Shown here: positions 51,701 through 63,700 of the stretch, in pieces
Numbering within the stretch: position 1 is the stretch's first letter
Layout of the letters: each line of letters opens with the position of its first letter
Assembly (NCBI RefSeq): GCF_037975245.1
Contig: NC_092564.1
Location: 24,426,484-24,490,483, forward strand
Source of the DNA: Apostichopus japonicus
Taxonomy: Eukaryota; Echinodermata; Holothuroidea; Aspidochirotida; Stichopodidae
Direction: 5' to 3'
Length of the DNA: 64,000 nucleotides
The notes under the pieces: generated by a model
The model's input: only the letters and a program-made list of their open reading frames with translations
Databases searched by the model: none
Told to the model about the DNA's origin: nothing
Translations under genes and position numbers: made by a program

Positions 51701-54700
51701 AGCTGTCGTGGTCAAGGCAGAAGAAGTAGATTCCAGAGATGTTGTTAGCTCAGTTGTTTCAACAGTTGTCTGATATGGGGTGGTCGTTTCCCCTACGGAG
51801 CTGGTCTCCTTCACAGCTGTCGAGTAAGAGATTGTTTCCACGGTACTAGAGGAAGGTCCTGTTGTCTCGGAACCTGTAGTAGAACTCGCTGTGGATACGG
51901 TGGTAGACTCTGTGTTAGTCGTTTCGGCTGAGGATGTCAATCCTTCTGTCGATGTAGACTCACTTGTCACTCTTTCAGAGGTAGCAGATGTAGTGCTGGC
52001 TTGACTAGATGAAGCCTGGCTTGTAACCTCTGGGCTGCTACTTGCTGAAACCGTTGTCAGTGTGGTTGAAGCCTCCGGAGTAGCGCTGGTACTCTCCTCG
52101 GTGCTGATCGATTTCGATGAAGAAATAGCTGTCGTCTCGGAACTAGTTTCAGCTGTCGTGGTCAAGTCAGAAGTAGTAGATTCCAGAGATGTTGTTAGCT
52201 CAGTTGTTTCAACAGTTGTCCGATATGGAGTGGTCGTTTCCCCTACGGAGCTGGTCTCCTTCACAGCTGTCGAGTAAGAGGTTGTTTCCACGGTACTAGA
52301 GGAAGGTCCTGTTGTCTCGGAACCTGTAGTAGAACTCTCTGTGGATACGGTGGTAGATTCTGTGTTAGTCGTCTCGGCTGAGGATGTCAATCCTTCTGTC
52401 GATGTAGACTCACTTGTCACTCTTTCAGAGGTAGAAGATGTAGTGCTGGCTTGACTAGATGAAGCCTGGCTTGTAACCTCTGGGCTGCTACTTCCTGAAA
52501 CCGTTGTCAGTGTGGTTGAAGCCTCCGGAGTAGTGCTGGTACTCTCCTCGGTGCTGATCGATTTCGATGAAGAAATAGCTGTCGTCTCGGAACTAGTTTC
52601 AGCTGTCGTTTTCAAGGCAGAAGAAGTAGATTCCAGAGATGTTGTTAGCTCAGTTGTTTCAACAGTTGTCTGATATGGAGTGGTCGTTTCCCCTACGGAG
52701 CTGGTCTCCTTCACAGCTGTCGAGTAAGAGGTTGTTTCCACGGTACTAGAGGAAGGTCCTGTTGTCTCGGAACCTGTAGTAGAACTCTCTGTGGATACGG
52801 TGGTAGACTCTGTGTTAGTCGTCTCGGCTGAGGAGGTCAATCCTTCTGTCGATGTAGACTCACTTGTCACTCTTTCAGAGGTAGCAGATGTAGTGCTGGC
52901 TTGACTAGATGAAGCCTGGCTTGTAACCTCTGGGCTGCTACTTGCTGAAACCGTTGTCAGTGTGGTGGAAGTCTCCGGAGTAGTGCTGGTACTCTCCTCG
53001 GTGCTGATCGATTTCGATGAAGAAATAGCTGTCGTCTCGGAACTAGTTTCAGCTGTCGTGGTCAAGGCAGAAGAAGTAGATTCCAGAGATGTTGTTAGCT
53101 CAGTTGTTTCAACAGTTGTCTGATATGGAGTGGTCGTTTCCCCTACGGAGCTGGTCTCCTTCACAGCTGTCGAGTAAGAGGTTGTTTCCACGGTACTAGA
53201 GGAAGGTCCTGTTGTCTCGGAACCTGTAGTAGAACTCTCTGTGGATACGGTGGTAGACTCTGTGTTAGTCGTCTCGGCTGAGGATGTCAATCCTTCTGTC
53301 GATGTAGACTCACTTGTCACTCTTTCAGAGGTAGCAGATGTAGTGCTGGCTTGACTAGATGAAGCCTGGCTTGTAACCTCTGGGCTGCTACTTGCTGAAA
53401 CCGTTGTCAGTGTGGTGGAAGTCTCCGGAGTAGTGCTGGTACTCTCCTCGGTGCTGATCGATTTCGATGAAGAAATAGCTGTCGTCTCGGAACTAGTTTC
53501 AGCTGTCGTTGTCAAGGCAGAAGAAGTGGATTCCAGAGATGTTGTTAGCTCAGTTGTTTCAACAGTTGTCTGATATGGAGTGGTAGTTTCCCCTACGGAG
53601 CTGGTCTCCTTCACAGCTGTCGAGTAAGAGGTTGTTTCCACGGTACTAGAGGAAGGTCCTGTTGTCTCGGAACCTGTAGTAGAACTCTCTGTGGATACGG
53701 TGGTAGACTCTGTGATAGTCGTCTCGGCTGAGGATGTCAATCCTTCTGTCGATGTAGACTCACTTGTCACTCTTTCAGAGGTAGAAGATGTAGTGCTGGC
53801 TTGACTAGATGAAGCCTGGCTTGTAACCTCTGGGCTGCTACTTCCTGAAACCGTTGTTAGTGTGGTTGAAGCCTCCGGAGTAGTGCTGGTACTCTCCTCG
53901 GTGCTGATCGATTTCGATGAAGAAATAGCTGTCGTCTCGGAACTAGTTTCAGCTGTCGTTTTCAAGGCAGAAGAAGTAGATTCCAGAGATGTTGTTAGCT
54001 CAGTTGTTTCAACAGTTGTCTGATATGGAGTGGTCGTTTCCCCTACGGAGCTGGTCTCCTTCACAGCTGTCGAGTAAGAGGTTGTTTCCACGGTACTAGA
54101 GGAAGGTCCTGTTGTCTCGGAACCTGTAGTAGAACTCTCTGTGGATACGGTGGTAGACTCTGTGTTAGTCGTCTCGGCTGAGGAGGTCAATCCTTCTGTC
54201 GATGTAGACTCACTTGTCACTCTTTCAGAGGTAGCAGATGTAGTGCTGGCTTGACTAGATGAAGCCTGGCTTGTAACCGCTGGGCTGCTACTTGCTGAAA
54301 CCGTTGTCAGTGTTGTTGAAGCCTCCGGAGTAGTGCTGGTACTCTCCTCGGTGCTGATCGATTTCGATGAAGAAATAGCTGTCGTCTCGGAACTAGTTTC
54401 AGCTGTCGTGGTCAAGGCAGAAGAAGTAGATTCCAGAGATGTTGTTAGCTCAGTTGTTTCAACAGTTGTCTGATATGGAGTGGTCGTTTCCCCTACGGAG
54501 CTGGTCTCCTTCACAGCTGTCGAGTAAGAGGTTGTTTCCACGGTACTAGAGGAAGGTCCTGTTGTCTCGGAACCTGTAGTAGAACTCTCTGTGGATACGG
54601 TGGTAGACTCTGTGTTAGTCGTCTCGGCTGAGGATGTCAATCCTTCTGTCGATGTAGACTCACTTGTCACTCTTTCAGAGGTAGCAGATGTAGTGCTGGC

Positions 54701-57700
54701 TTGACTAGATGAAGCCTGGCTTGTAACCTCTGGGCTGCTACTTGCTGAAACCGTTGTCAGTGTGGTGGAAGTCTCCGGAGTAGTGCTGGTACTCTCCTCG
54801 GTGCTGATCGATTTCGATGAAGAAATAGCTGTCGTCTCGGAACTAGTTTCAGCTGTCGTTGTCAAGGCGTAAGAAGTGGATTCCAGAGATGTTGTTAGCT
54901 CAGTTGTTTCAACAGTTGTCTGATATGGAGTGGTAGTTTCCCCTACGGAGCTGGTCTCCTTCACAGCTGTCGAGTAAGAGGTTGTTTCCACGGTACTAGA
55001 GGAAGGTCCTGTTGTCTCGGAACCTGTAGTAGAACTCTCTGTGGATACGGTGGTAGACTCTGTGATAGTCGTCTCGGCTGAGGATGTCAATCCTTCTGTC
55101 GATGTAGACTCACTTGTCACTCTTTCAGAGGTAGAAGATGTAGTGCTGGCTTGACTAGATGAAGCCTGGCTTGTAACCTCTGGGCTGCTACTTGCTGAAA
55201 CCGTTGTCAGTGTGGTTGAAGCCTCCGGAGAAGTGCTGGTACTCTCCTCGGTGCTGATCGATTTCAATGAAGAAATAGCTGTCGTCTCGGAACTAGTTTT
55301 AGCTGTCGTGGTCAAGGCAGAAGAAGTAGATTCCAGAGATGTTGTTAGCTCAGTTGTTTCAACAGTTGTCTGATATGGAGTGGTCGTTTCCCCTACGGAG
55401 CTGGTCTCCTTCACAGCTGTCGAGTAAGAGGTTGTTTCCACGGTACTAGAGGACGGTCCTGTTGTCTCGGAACCTGTAGTAGAACTCTCTGTGGATACGG
55501 TGGTAGACTCTGTGTTAGTCGTCTCGGCCGAGGATGTCAATCTTTCTGTCGATGTAGACTCACTTGTCACTCTTTCAGAGGTAGCAGATGTAGTGCTGGC
55601 TTGACTAGATGAAGCCTGGCTTGTAACCTCTGGGCTGCTACTTGCTGAAACCGTTGTCAGTGTGGTTGAAGCCTCCGGAGTAGTGCTGGTACTCTTCTCG
55701 GTGCTGATCGATTTCGATGAAGAAATAGCTGTCGTCTCGGAACTAGTTTCAGCTGTCGTGGTCAAGGCAGAAGAAGTAGATTCCAGAGATGTTGTTAGCT
55801 CAGTTGTTTCAACAGTTGTCTGATATGGAGTGGTCGTTTCCCCTACGGAGCTGGTCTCCTTCACAGCTGTCGAGTAAGAGGTTGTTTCCACGGTACTAGA
55901 GGAAGGTCCTGTTGACTCGGAACCCGTAGTTGAACTCTCTGTGGATACGGTGGTAGACTCTGTGTTAGTCGTCTCGGCTGAGGAGGTCAATCCTTCTGTC
56001 GATGTAGACTCACTTGTCACTCTTTCAGAGGTAGCAGATGTAGTGCTGGCTTGACTAGATGAAGCTTGGCTTGTAACATCTGCGCTGCTACTTGCTGAAA
56101 CCGTTGTCAGAGTGGTTGAAGCCTCCGGAGTAGTGCTGGTACTCTCCTCGGTGCTGATGGATTTCGATGAAGAAATAGCTGTCGTCTCGGAACTAGTTTC
56201 AGCTGTCGTGGTCAAGTCAGAAGTAGTAGATTCCAGAGATGTTGTTAGCTCAGTTGTTTCAACAGTTGTCTGATATGGAGTGGTCGTTTCCCCTACGGAG
56301 CTGGTCTCCTTCACAGCTGTCGAGTAAGAGGTTGTTTCCACGGTACTAGAGGAAGGTCCTGTTGTCTCGGAACCTGTAGTAGAACTCTCTGTGGATACGG
56401 TGGTAGACTCTGTGTTAGTCGTCTCGGCTGAGGATGTCAATCCTTCTGTCGATGTAGACTCACTTGTCACTCTTTCAGAGGTAGAAGATGTAGTGCTGGC
56501 TTGACTAGATGAAGCTTGGCTTGTAACATCTGGGCTGCTACTTGCTGAAACCGTTGTCAGAGTGGTTGAAGCCTCCGGAGTAGTGCTGGTACCCTCCTCG
56601 GTGCTGATGGATTTCGATGAAGAAATAGCTGTCGTCTCGGAACTAGTTTCAGCTGTCGTGGTCAAGTCAGAAGTAGTAGATTCCAGAGATGTTGTTAGCT
56701 CAGTTGTTTCAACAGTTGTCTGATATGGAGTGGTCGTTTCCCCTACGGAGCTGGTCTCCTTCACAGCTGTCGAGTAAGAGGTTGTTGCCACGGTACTAGA
56801 GGAAGGTCCTGTTGTCTCGGAACCTGTAGTAGAACTCTCTGTGGATACGGTGGTAGACTCTGTGTTAGTCGTCTCGGCTGAGGATGTCAATCCTTCTGTC
56901 GATGTAGACTCACTTGTCACTCTTTCAGAGGTAGAAGATGTAGTGCTGGCTTGACTAGATGAAGCCTGGCTTTTAACCTCTGGACTGCTACTTGCTGAAA
57001 CTGTTGTCAGTGTGGTTGAAGCCTCCGGAGTAGTGCTGGTACTCTCCTCGGTGCTGATCGATTTCGATGAAGAACTAGCTGTCGTCTCGGAACTAGTTTC
57101 AGCTGTCGTGGTCAAGGCAGAAGAAGTAGATTCCAGAGATGTTGTTAGCTCAGTTGTTTCAACAGTTGTCTGATATGGGGTGGTCGTTTCCCCTACGGAG
57201 CTGGTCTCCTTCACAGCTGTCGAGTAAGAGATTGTTTCCACGGTACTAGAGGAAGGTCCTGTTGTCTCGGAACCTGTAGTAGAACTCGCTGTGGATACGG
57301 TGGTAGACTCTGTGTTAGTCGTTTCGGCTGAGGATGTCAATCCTTCTGTCGATGTAGACTCACTTGTCACTCTTTCAGAGGTAGCAGATGTAGTGCTGGC
57401 TTGACTAGATGAAGCCTGGCTTGTAACCTCTGGGCTGCTACTTGCTGAAACCGTTGTCAGTGTGGTTGAAGCCTCCGGAGTAGCGCTGGTACTCTCCTCG
57501 GTGCTGATCGATTTCGATGAAGAAATAGCTGTCGTCTCGGAACTAGTTTCAGCTGTCGTGGTCAAGTCAGAAGTAGTAGATTCCAGAGATGTTGTTAGCT
57601 CAGTTGTTTCAACAGTTGTCTGATATGGAGTGGTCGTTTCCCCTACGGAGCTGGTCTCCTTCACAGCTGTCGAGTAAGAGGTTGTTTCCACGGTACTAGA

Positions 57701-60700
57701 GGAAGGTCCTGTTGTCTCGGAACCTGTAGTAGAACTCTCTGTGGATACGGTGGTAGACTCTGTGTTAGTCGTCTCGGCTGAGGATGTCAATCCTTCTGTC
57801 GATGTAGACTCACTTGTCACTCTTTCAGAGGTAGAAGATGTAGTGCTGGCTTGACTAGATGAAGCCTGGCTTGTAACCTCTGGGCTGCTACTTGCTGAAA
57901 CCGTTGTCAGTGTGGTTGAAGCCTCCGGAGTAGTGCTGGTACTCTTCTCGGTGCTGATCGATTTCGATGAAGAAATAGCTGTCGTCTCGGAACTAGTTTC
58001 AGCTGTTGTGGTCAAGGCAGAAGAAGTAGATTCCAGAGATGTTGTTAGCTCAGTTGTTTCAACAGTTGTCTGATATGGAGTGGTCGTTTCCCCTACGGAG
58101 CTGGTCTCCTTCACAGCTGTCGAGTAAGAGGTTGTTTCCACGGTACTAGAGGAAGGTCCTGTTGTCTCGGAACCTGTAGTAGAACTCTCTGTGGATACGG
58201 TGGTAGACTCTGTGTTAGTCGTCTCGGCTGAGGATGTCAATTTTTCTGTCGATGTAGACTCACTTGTCACTCTTTCAGAGGTAGCAGATGTAGTGCTGGC
58301 TTGACTAGATGAAGCCTGGCTTGTAACCTCTGGGCTGCTACTTGCTGAAACCGTTGTCAGTGTTGTTGAAGCCTCCGGAGTAGTGCTGGTACTCTCCTCG
58401 GTGCTGATGGATTTCGATGAAGAAATAGCTGTCGTCTCGGAACTAGTTTCAGCTGTCGTGGTCAAGGCAGAAGAAGTAGATTCCAGAGATGTTGTTAGCT
58501 CAGTTGTTTCAACAGTTGTCTGATATGGAGTGGTCGTTTCCCCTACGGAGCTGGTCTCCTTCACAGCTGTCGAGTAAGAGGTTGTTTCCACGGTACTAGA
58601 GGAAGGTCCTGTTGTCTCGGAACCTGTAGTAGAACTCTCTGTGGATACGGTGGTAGACTCTGTGTTAGTCGTCTCGGCTGAGGATGTCAATCCTTCTGTC
58701 GATGTAAACTCACTTGTCACTCTTTCAGAGGTAGCAGATGTAGTGCTGGCTTGACTAGATGAAGCCTGGCTTGTAACCTCTGGGCTGCTACTTGCTGAAA
58801 CCGTTGTCAGTGTGGTGGAAGTCTCCGGAGTAGTGCTGGTACTCTCCTCGGTGCTGATCGATTTCGATGAAGAAATAGCTGTCGTCTCGGAACTAGTTTC
58901 AGCTGTCGTTGTCAAGGCAGAAGAAGTGGATTCCAGAGATGTTGTTAGCTCAGTTGTTTCAACAGTTGTCTGATATGGAGTGGTCGTTTCCCCTACGGAG
59001 CTGGTCTCCTTCACAGCTGTCGAGTAAGAGGTTGTTTCCACGGTACTAGAGGAAGGTCCTGTTGTCTCGGAACCTGTAGTAGAACTCTCTGTGGATACGG
59101 TGGTAGACTCTGTGATAGTCGTCTCGGCTGAGGATGTCAATCCTTCTGTCGATGTAGACTCACTTGTCACTCTTTCAGAGGTAGAAGATGTAGTGCTGGC
59201 TTGACTAGATGAAGCCTGGCTTGTAACCTCTGGGCTGCTACTTGCTGAAACCGTTGTCAGTGTGGTTGAAGCCTCCGGAGAAGTGCTGGTATTCTCCACG
59301 GTGCTGATCGATTTCAATGAAGAAATAGCTGTCGTCTCGGAACTAGTTTTAGCTGTCGTGGTCAAGGCAGAAGAAGTAGATTCCAGAGATGTTGTTAGCT
59401 CAGTTGTTTCAACAGTTGTCTGATATGGAGTGGTCGTTTCCCCTACGGAGCTGGTCTCCTTCACAGCTGTCGAGTAAGAGGTTGTTTCCACGGTACTAGA
59501 GGAAGGTCCTGTTGTCTCGGAACCTGTAGTAGAACTCTCTGTGGATACGGTGGTAGACTCTGTGTTAGTCGTCTCGGCCGAGGATGTCAATCTTTTTGTC
59601 GATGTAGACTCACTTGTCACTCTTTCAGAGGTAGCAGATGTAGTGCTGGCTTGACTAGATGAAGCCTGGCTTGTAACCTCTGGGCTGCTACTTGCTGAAA
59701 CCGTTGTCAGTGTGGTTGAAGCCTCCGGAGTAGTGCTGGTACTCTTCTCGGTGCTGATCGATTTCGATGAAGAAATAGCTGTCGTCTCGGAACTAGTTTC
59801 AGCTGTCGTGGTCAAGGCAGAAGAAGTAGATTCCAGAGATGTTGTTAGCTCAGTTGTTTCAACAGTTGTCTGATATGGAGTGGTCGTTTCCCCTACGGAG
59901 CTGGTCTCCTTCACAGCTGTCGAGTAAGAGGTTGTTTCCACGGTACTAGAGGAAGGTCCTGTTGTCTCGGAACCTGTAGTAGAACTCTCTGTGGATACGG
60001 TGGTAGACTCTGTGTTAGTCGTCTCGGCTGAGGATGTCAATCCTTCTGTCGATGTAGACTCACTTGTCACTCTTTCAGAGGTAGAAGATGTAGTGCTGGC
60101 TTGACTAGATGAAGCCTGGATTGTAACCTCTGGGCTGCTACTTGCTGAAACCGTTGTCAGTGTGGTGGAAGTCTCAGGAGTAGTGCTGGTACTCTCCTCG
60201 GTGCTGATCGATTTCGATGAAGAAATAGCTGTCGTCTCGGAACTAGTTTCAGCTGTCGTTGTCAAGGCAGAAGAAGTAGATTCCATAGATGTTGTTAGCT
60301 CAGTTGTTTCAACAGTTGTCTGATATGGAGTGGTCGTTTCCCCTACGGAGCTGGTCTCCTTCACAGATGTCGAGTAAGAGGTTGTTTCCACGGTACTAGA
60401 GGAAGGTCCTGTTGTCTCGGAACCTGTAGTAGAACTCTCTGTGGATACGGTGGTAGACTCTGTGTTAGTCGTCTCGGCTGAGGATGTCAATCCTTCTGTC
60501 GATGTAGACTCACTTGTCACTCTTTCAGAGGTAGCAGATGTAGTGCTGGCTTGACTAGATGAAGCCTGGCTTGTAACCTCTGGGCTGCTACTTGCTGAAA
60601 CCGTTGTCAGTGTGGTTGAAGCCTCCGGAGTAGTGCTGGTACTCTCCTCGGTGCTGATCGATTTCGATGAAGAAATAGCTGTCGTCTCGGAACTAGTTCC

Positions 60701-63700
60701 AGCTGTCGTGGTCAAGGCAGAAGAAGTAGATTCCAGAGATGTTGTTAGCTCAGTTGTTTCAACAGTTGTCTGATATGGAGTGGTCGTTTCCCCTACGGAG
60801 CTGGTCTCCTTCACAGCTGTCGAGTAAGAGGTTGTTTCCACGGTACTAGAGGAAGGTCCTGTTGTCTCGGAACCTGTAGTTGAACTCTCTGTGGATACGG
60901 TGGTAGACTCTGTATTAGTCGTCTCGGCTGAGGATGTCAATCCTTCTGTCGATGTAGACTCACTTGTCACTCTTTCAGAGGTAGCAGATGTAGTGCTGGC
61001 TTGACTAGATGAAGCCTGGCTTGTAACCTCTGGGCTGCTACTTGCTGAAACCGTTCTCAATGTGGTTGAAGCCTCCGGAGTAGTGCTGGTACTCTCCTCG
61101 GTGCTGATCGATTTCGATGAAGAAATAGCTGTCGTCTCGGAAATAGTTTCAGCTGTCGTGGTCAAGGCAGAAGAAGTAGATTCCAGAGATGTTCTTAGCT
61201 CAGTTGTTTCAACAGTTGTCTGATATGGAGTGGTCGTTTCCCCTACGGAGCTGGTCTCCTTCACAGCTGTCGAGTAAGAGGTTGTTTCCACGGTACTAGA
61301 GGAAGGTCCTGTTGTCTCGGAACTTGTAGTTGAACTCTCTGTGGATACGGTGGTAGACTCTGTGTTAGTCGTCTCGGCTGAGGATGTCAATCCTTCTGTC
61401 GATGTAGACTCACTTGTCACTCTTTCAGAGGTAGAAGATGTAGTGCTGGCTTGACTAGATGAAGCCTGGCTTGTAACCTCTGGGCTGCTACTTGCTGAAA
61501 CCGTTGTCAGTGTGGTTGAAGCCTCCGGAGAAGTGCTGGTATTCTCCACGGTGCTGATCGATTTCAATGAAGAAATAGCTGTCGTCTCGGAACTAGTTTT
61601 AGCTGTCGTGGTCAAGGCAGAAGAAGTAGATTCCAGAGATGTTGTTAGCTCAGTTGTTTCAACAGTTGTCTGATATGGAGTGGTCGTTTCCCCTACGGAG
61701 CTGGTCTCCTTCACAGCTGTCGAGTAAGAGGTTGTTTCCACGGTACTAGAGGAAGGTCCTGTTGTCTCGGAACCTGTAGTAGAACTCTCTGTGGATACGG
61801 TGGTAGACTCTGTGTTAGTCGTCTCGGCCGAGGATGTCAATCTTTTTGTCGATGTAGACTCACTTGTCACTCTTTCAGAGGTAGCAGATGTAGTGCTGGC
61901 TTGACTAGATGAAGCCTGGCTTGTAACCTCTGGGCTGCTACTTGCTGAAACCGTTGTCAGTGTGGTTGAAGCCTCCGGAGTAGTGCTGGTACTCTTCTCG
62001 GTGCTGATCGATTTCGATGAAGAAATAGCTGTCGTCTCGGAACTAGTTTCAGCTGTCGTGGTCAAGGCAGAAGAAGTAGATTCCAGAGATGTTGTTAGCT
62101 CAGTTGTTTCAACAGTTGTCTGATATGGAGTGGTCGTTTCCCCTACGGAGCTGGTCTCCTTCACAGCTGTCGAGTAAGAGGTTGTTTCCACGGTACTAGA
62201 GGAAGGTCCTGTTGTCTCGGAACCTGTAGTAGAACTCTCTGTGGATACGGTGGTAGACTCTGTGTTAGTCGTCTCGGCTGAGGATGTCAATCCTTCTGTC
62301 GATGTAGACTCACTTGTCACTCTTTCAGAGGTAGAGGATGTAGTGCTGGCTTGACTAGATGAAGCCTGGATTGTAACCTCTGGGCTGCTACTTGCTGAAA
62401 CCGTTGTCAGTGTGGTGGAAGTCTCAGGAGTAGTGCTGGTACTCTCCTCGGTGCTGATCGATTTCGATGAAGAAATAGCTGTCGTCTCGGAACTAGTTTC
62501 AGCTGTCGTTGTCAAGGCAGAAGAAGTAGATTCCATAGATGTTGTTAGCTCAGTTGTTTCAACAGTTGTCTGATATGGAGTGGTCGTTTCCCCTACGGAG
62601 CTGGTCTCCTTCACAGATGTCGAGTAAGAGGTTGTTTCCACGGTACTAGAGGAAGGTCCTGTTGTCTCGGAACCTGTAGTAGAACTCTCTGTGGATACGG
62701 TGGTAGACTCTGTGTTAGTCGTCTCGGCTGAGGATGTCAATCCTTCTGTCGATGTAGACTCACTTGTCACTCTTTCAGAGGTAGCAGATGTAGTGCTGGC
62801 TTGACTAGATGAAGCCTGGCTTGTAACCTCTGGGCTGCTACTTGCTGAAACCGTTGTCAGTGTGGTTGAAGCCTCCGGAGTAGTGCTGGTACTCTCCTCG
62901 GTGCTGATCGATTTCGATGAAGAAATAGCTGTCGTCTCGGAACTAGTTCCAGCTGTCGTGGTCAAGGCAGAAGAAGTAGATTCCAGAGATGTTGTTAGCT
63001 CAGTTGTTTCAACAGTTGTCTGATATGGAGTGGTCGTTTCCCCTACGGAGCTGGTCTCCTTCACAGCTGTCGAGTAAGAGGTTGTTTCCACGGTACTAGA
63101 GGAAGGTCCTGTTGTCTCGGAACCTGTAGTTGAACTCTCTGTGGATACGGTGGTAGACTCTGTATTAGTCGTCTCGGCTGAGGATGTCAATCCTTCTGTC
63201 GATGTAGACTCACTTGTCACTCTTTCAGAGGTAGCAGATGTAGTGCTGGCTTGACTAGATGAAGCCTGGCTTGTAACCTCTGGGCTGCTACTTGCTGAAA
63301 CCGTTCTCAATGTGGTTGAAGCCTCCGGAGTAGTGCTGGTACTCTCCTCGGTGCTGATCGATTTCGATGAAGAAATAGCTGTCGTCTCGGAAATAGTTTC
63401 AGCTGTCGTGGTCAAGGCAGAAGAAGTAGATTCCAGAGATGTTCTTAGCTCAGTTGTTTCAACAGTTGTCTGATATGGAGTGGTCGTTTCCCCTACGGAG
63501 CTGGTCTCCTTCACAGCTGTCGAGTAAGAGGTTGTTTCCACGGTACTAGAGGAAGGTCCTGTTGTCTCGGAACTTGTAGTTGAACTCTCTGTGGATACGG
63601 TGGTAGACTCTGTGTTAGTCGTCTCGGCTGAGGATGTCAATCCTTCTGTCGATGTAGACTCACTTGTCACTCTTTCAGAGGTAGCAGATGTAGTGCTGGC

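Noticed and set aside
666-52277. Plus-strand ORFs of 70-139 codons, rich in Val, Asp, Glu and Ser, recurring in many units
   Set aside because: They lie antisense to the long minus frame, where Thr and Ser codons read backwards give Val- and Asp/Glu-type codons. They exist only where variants remove the regular plus-strand stops (tga in gtctgatatgg, taa in cgagtaag). They have no consistent start and share no feature beyond the repeat.
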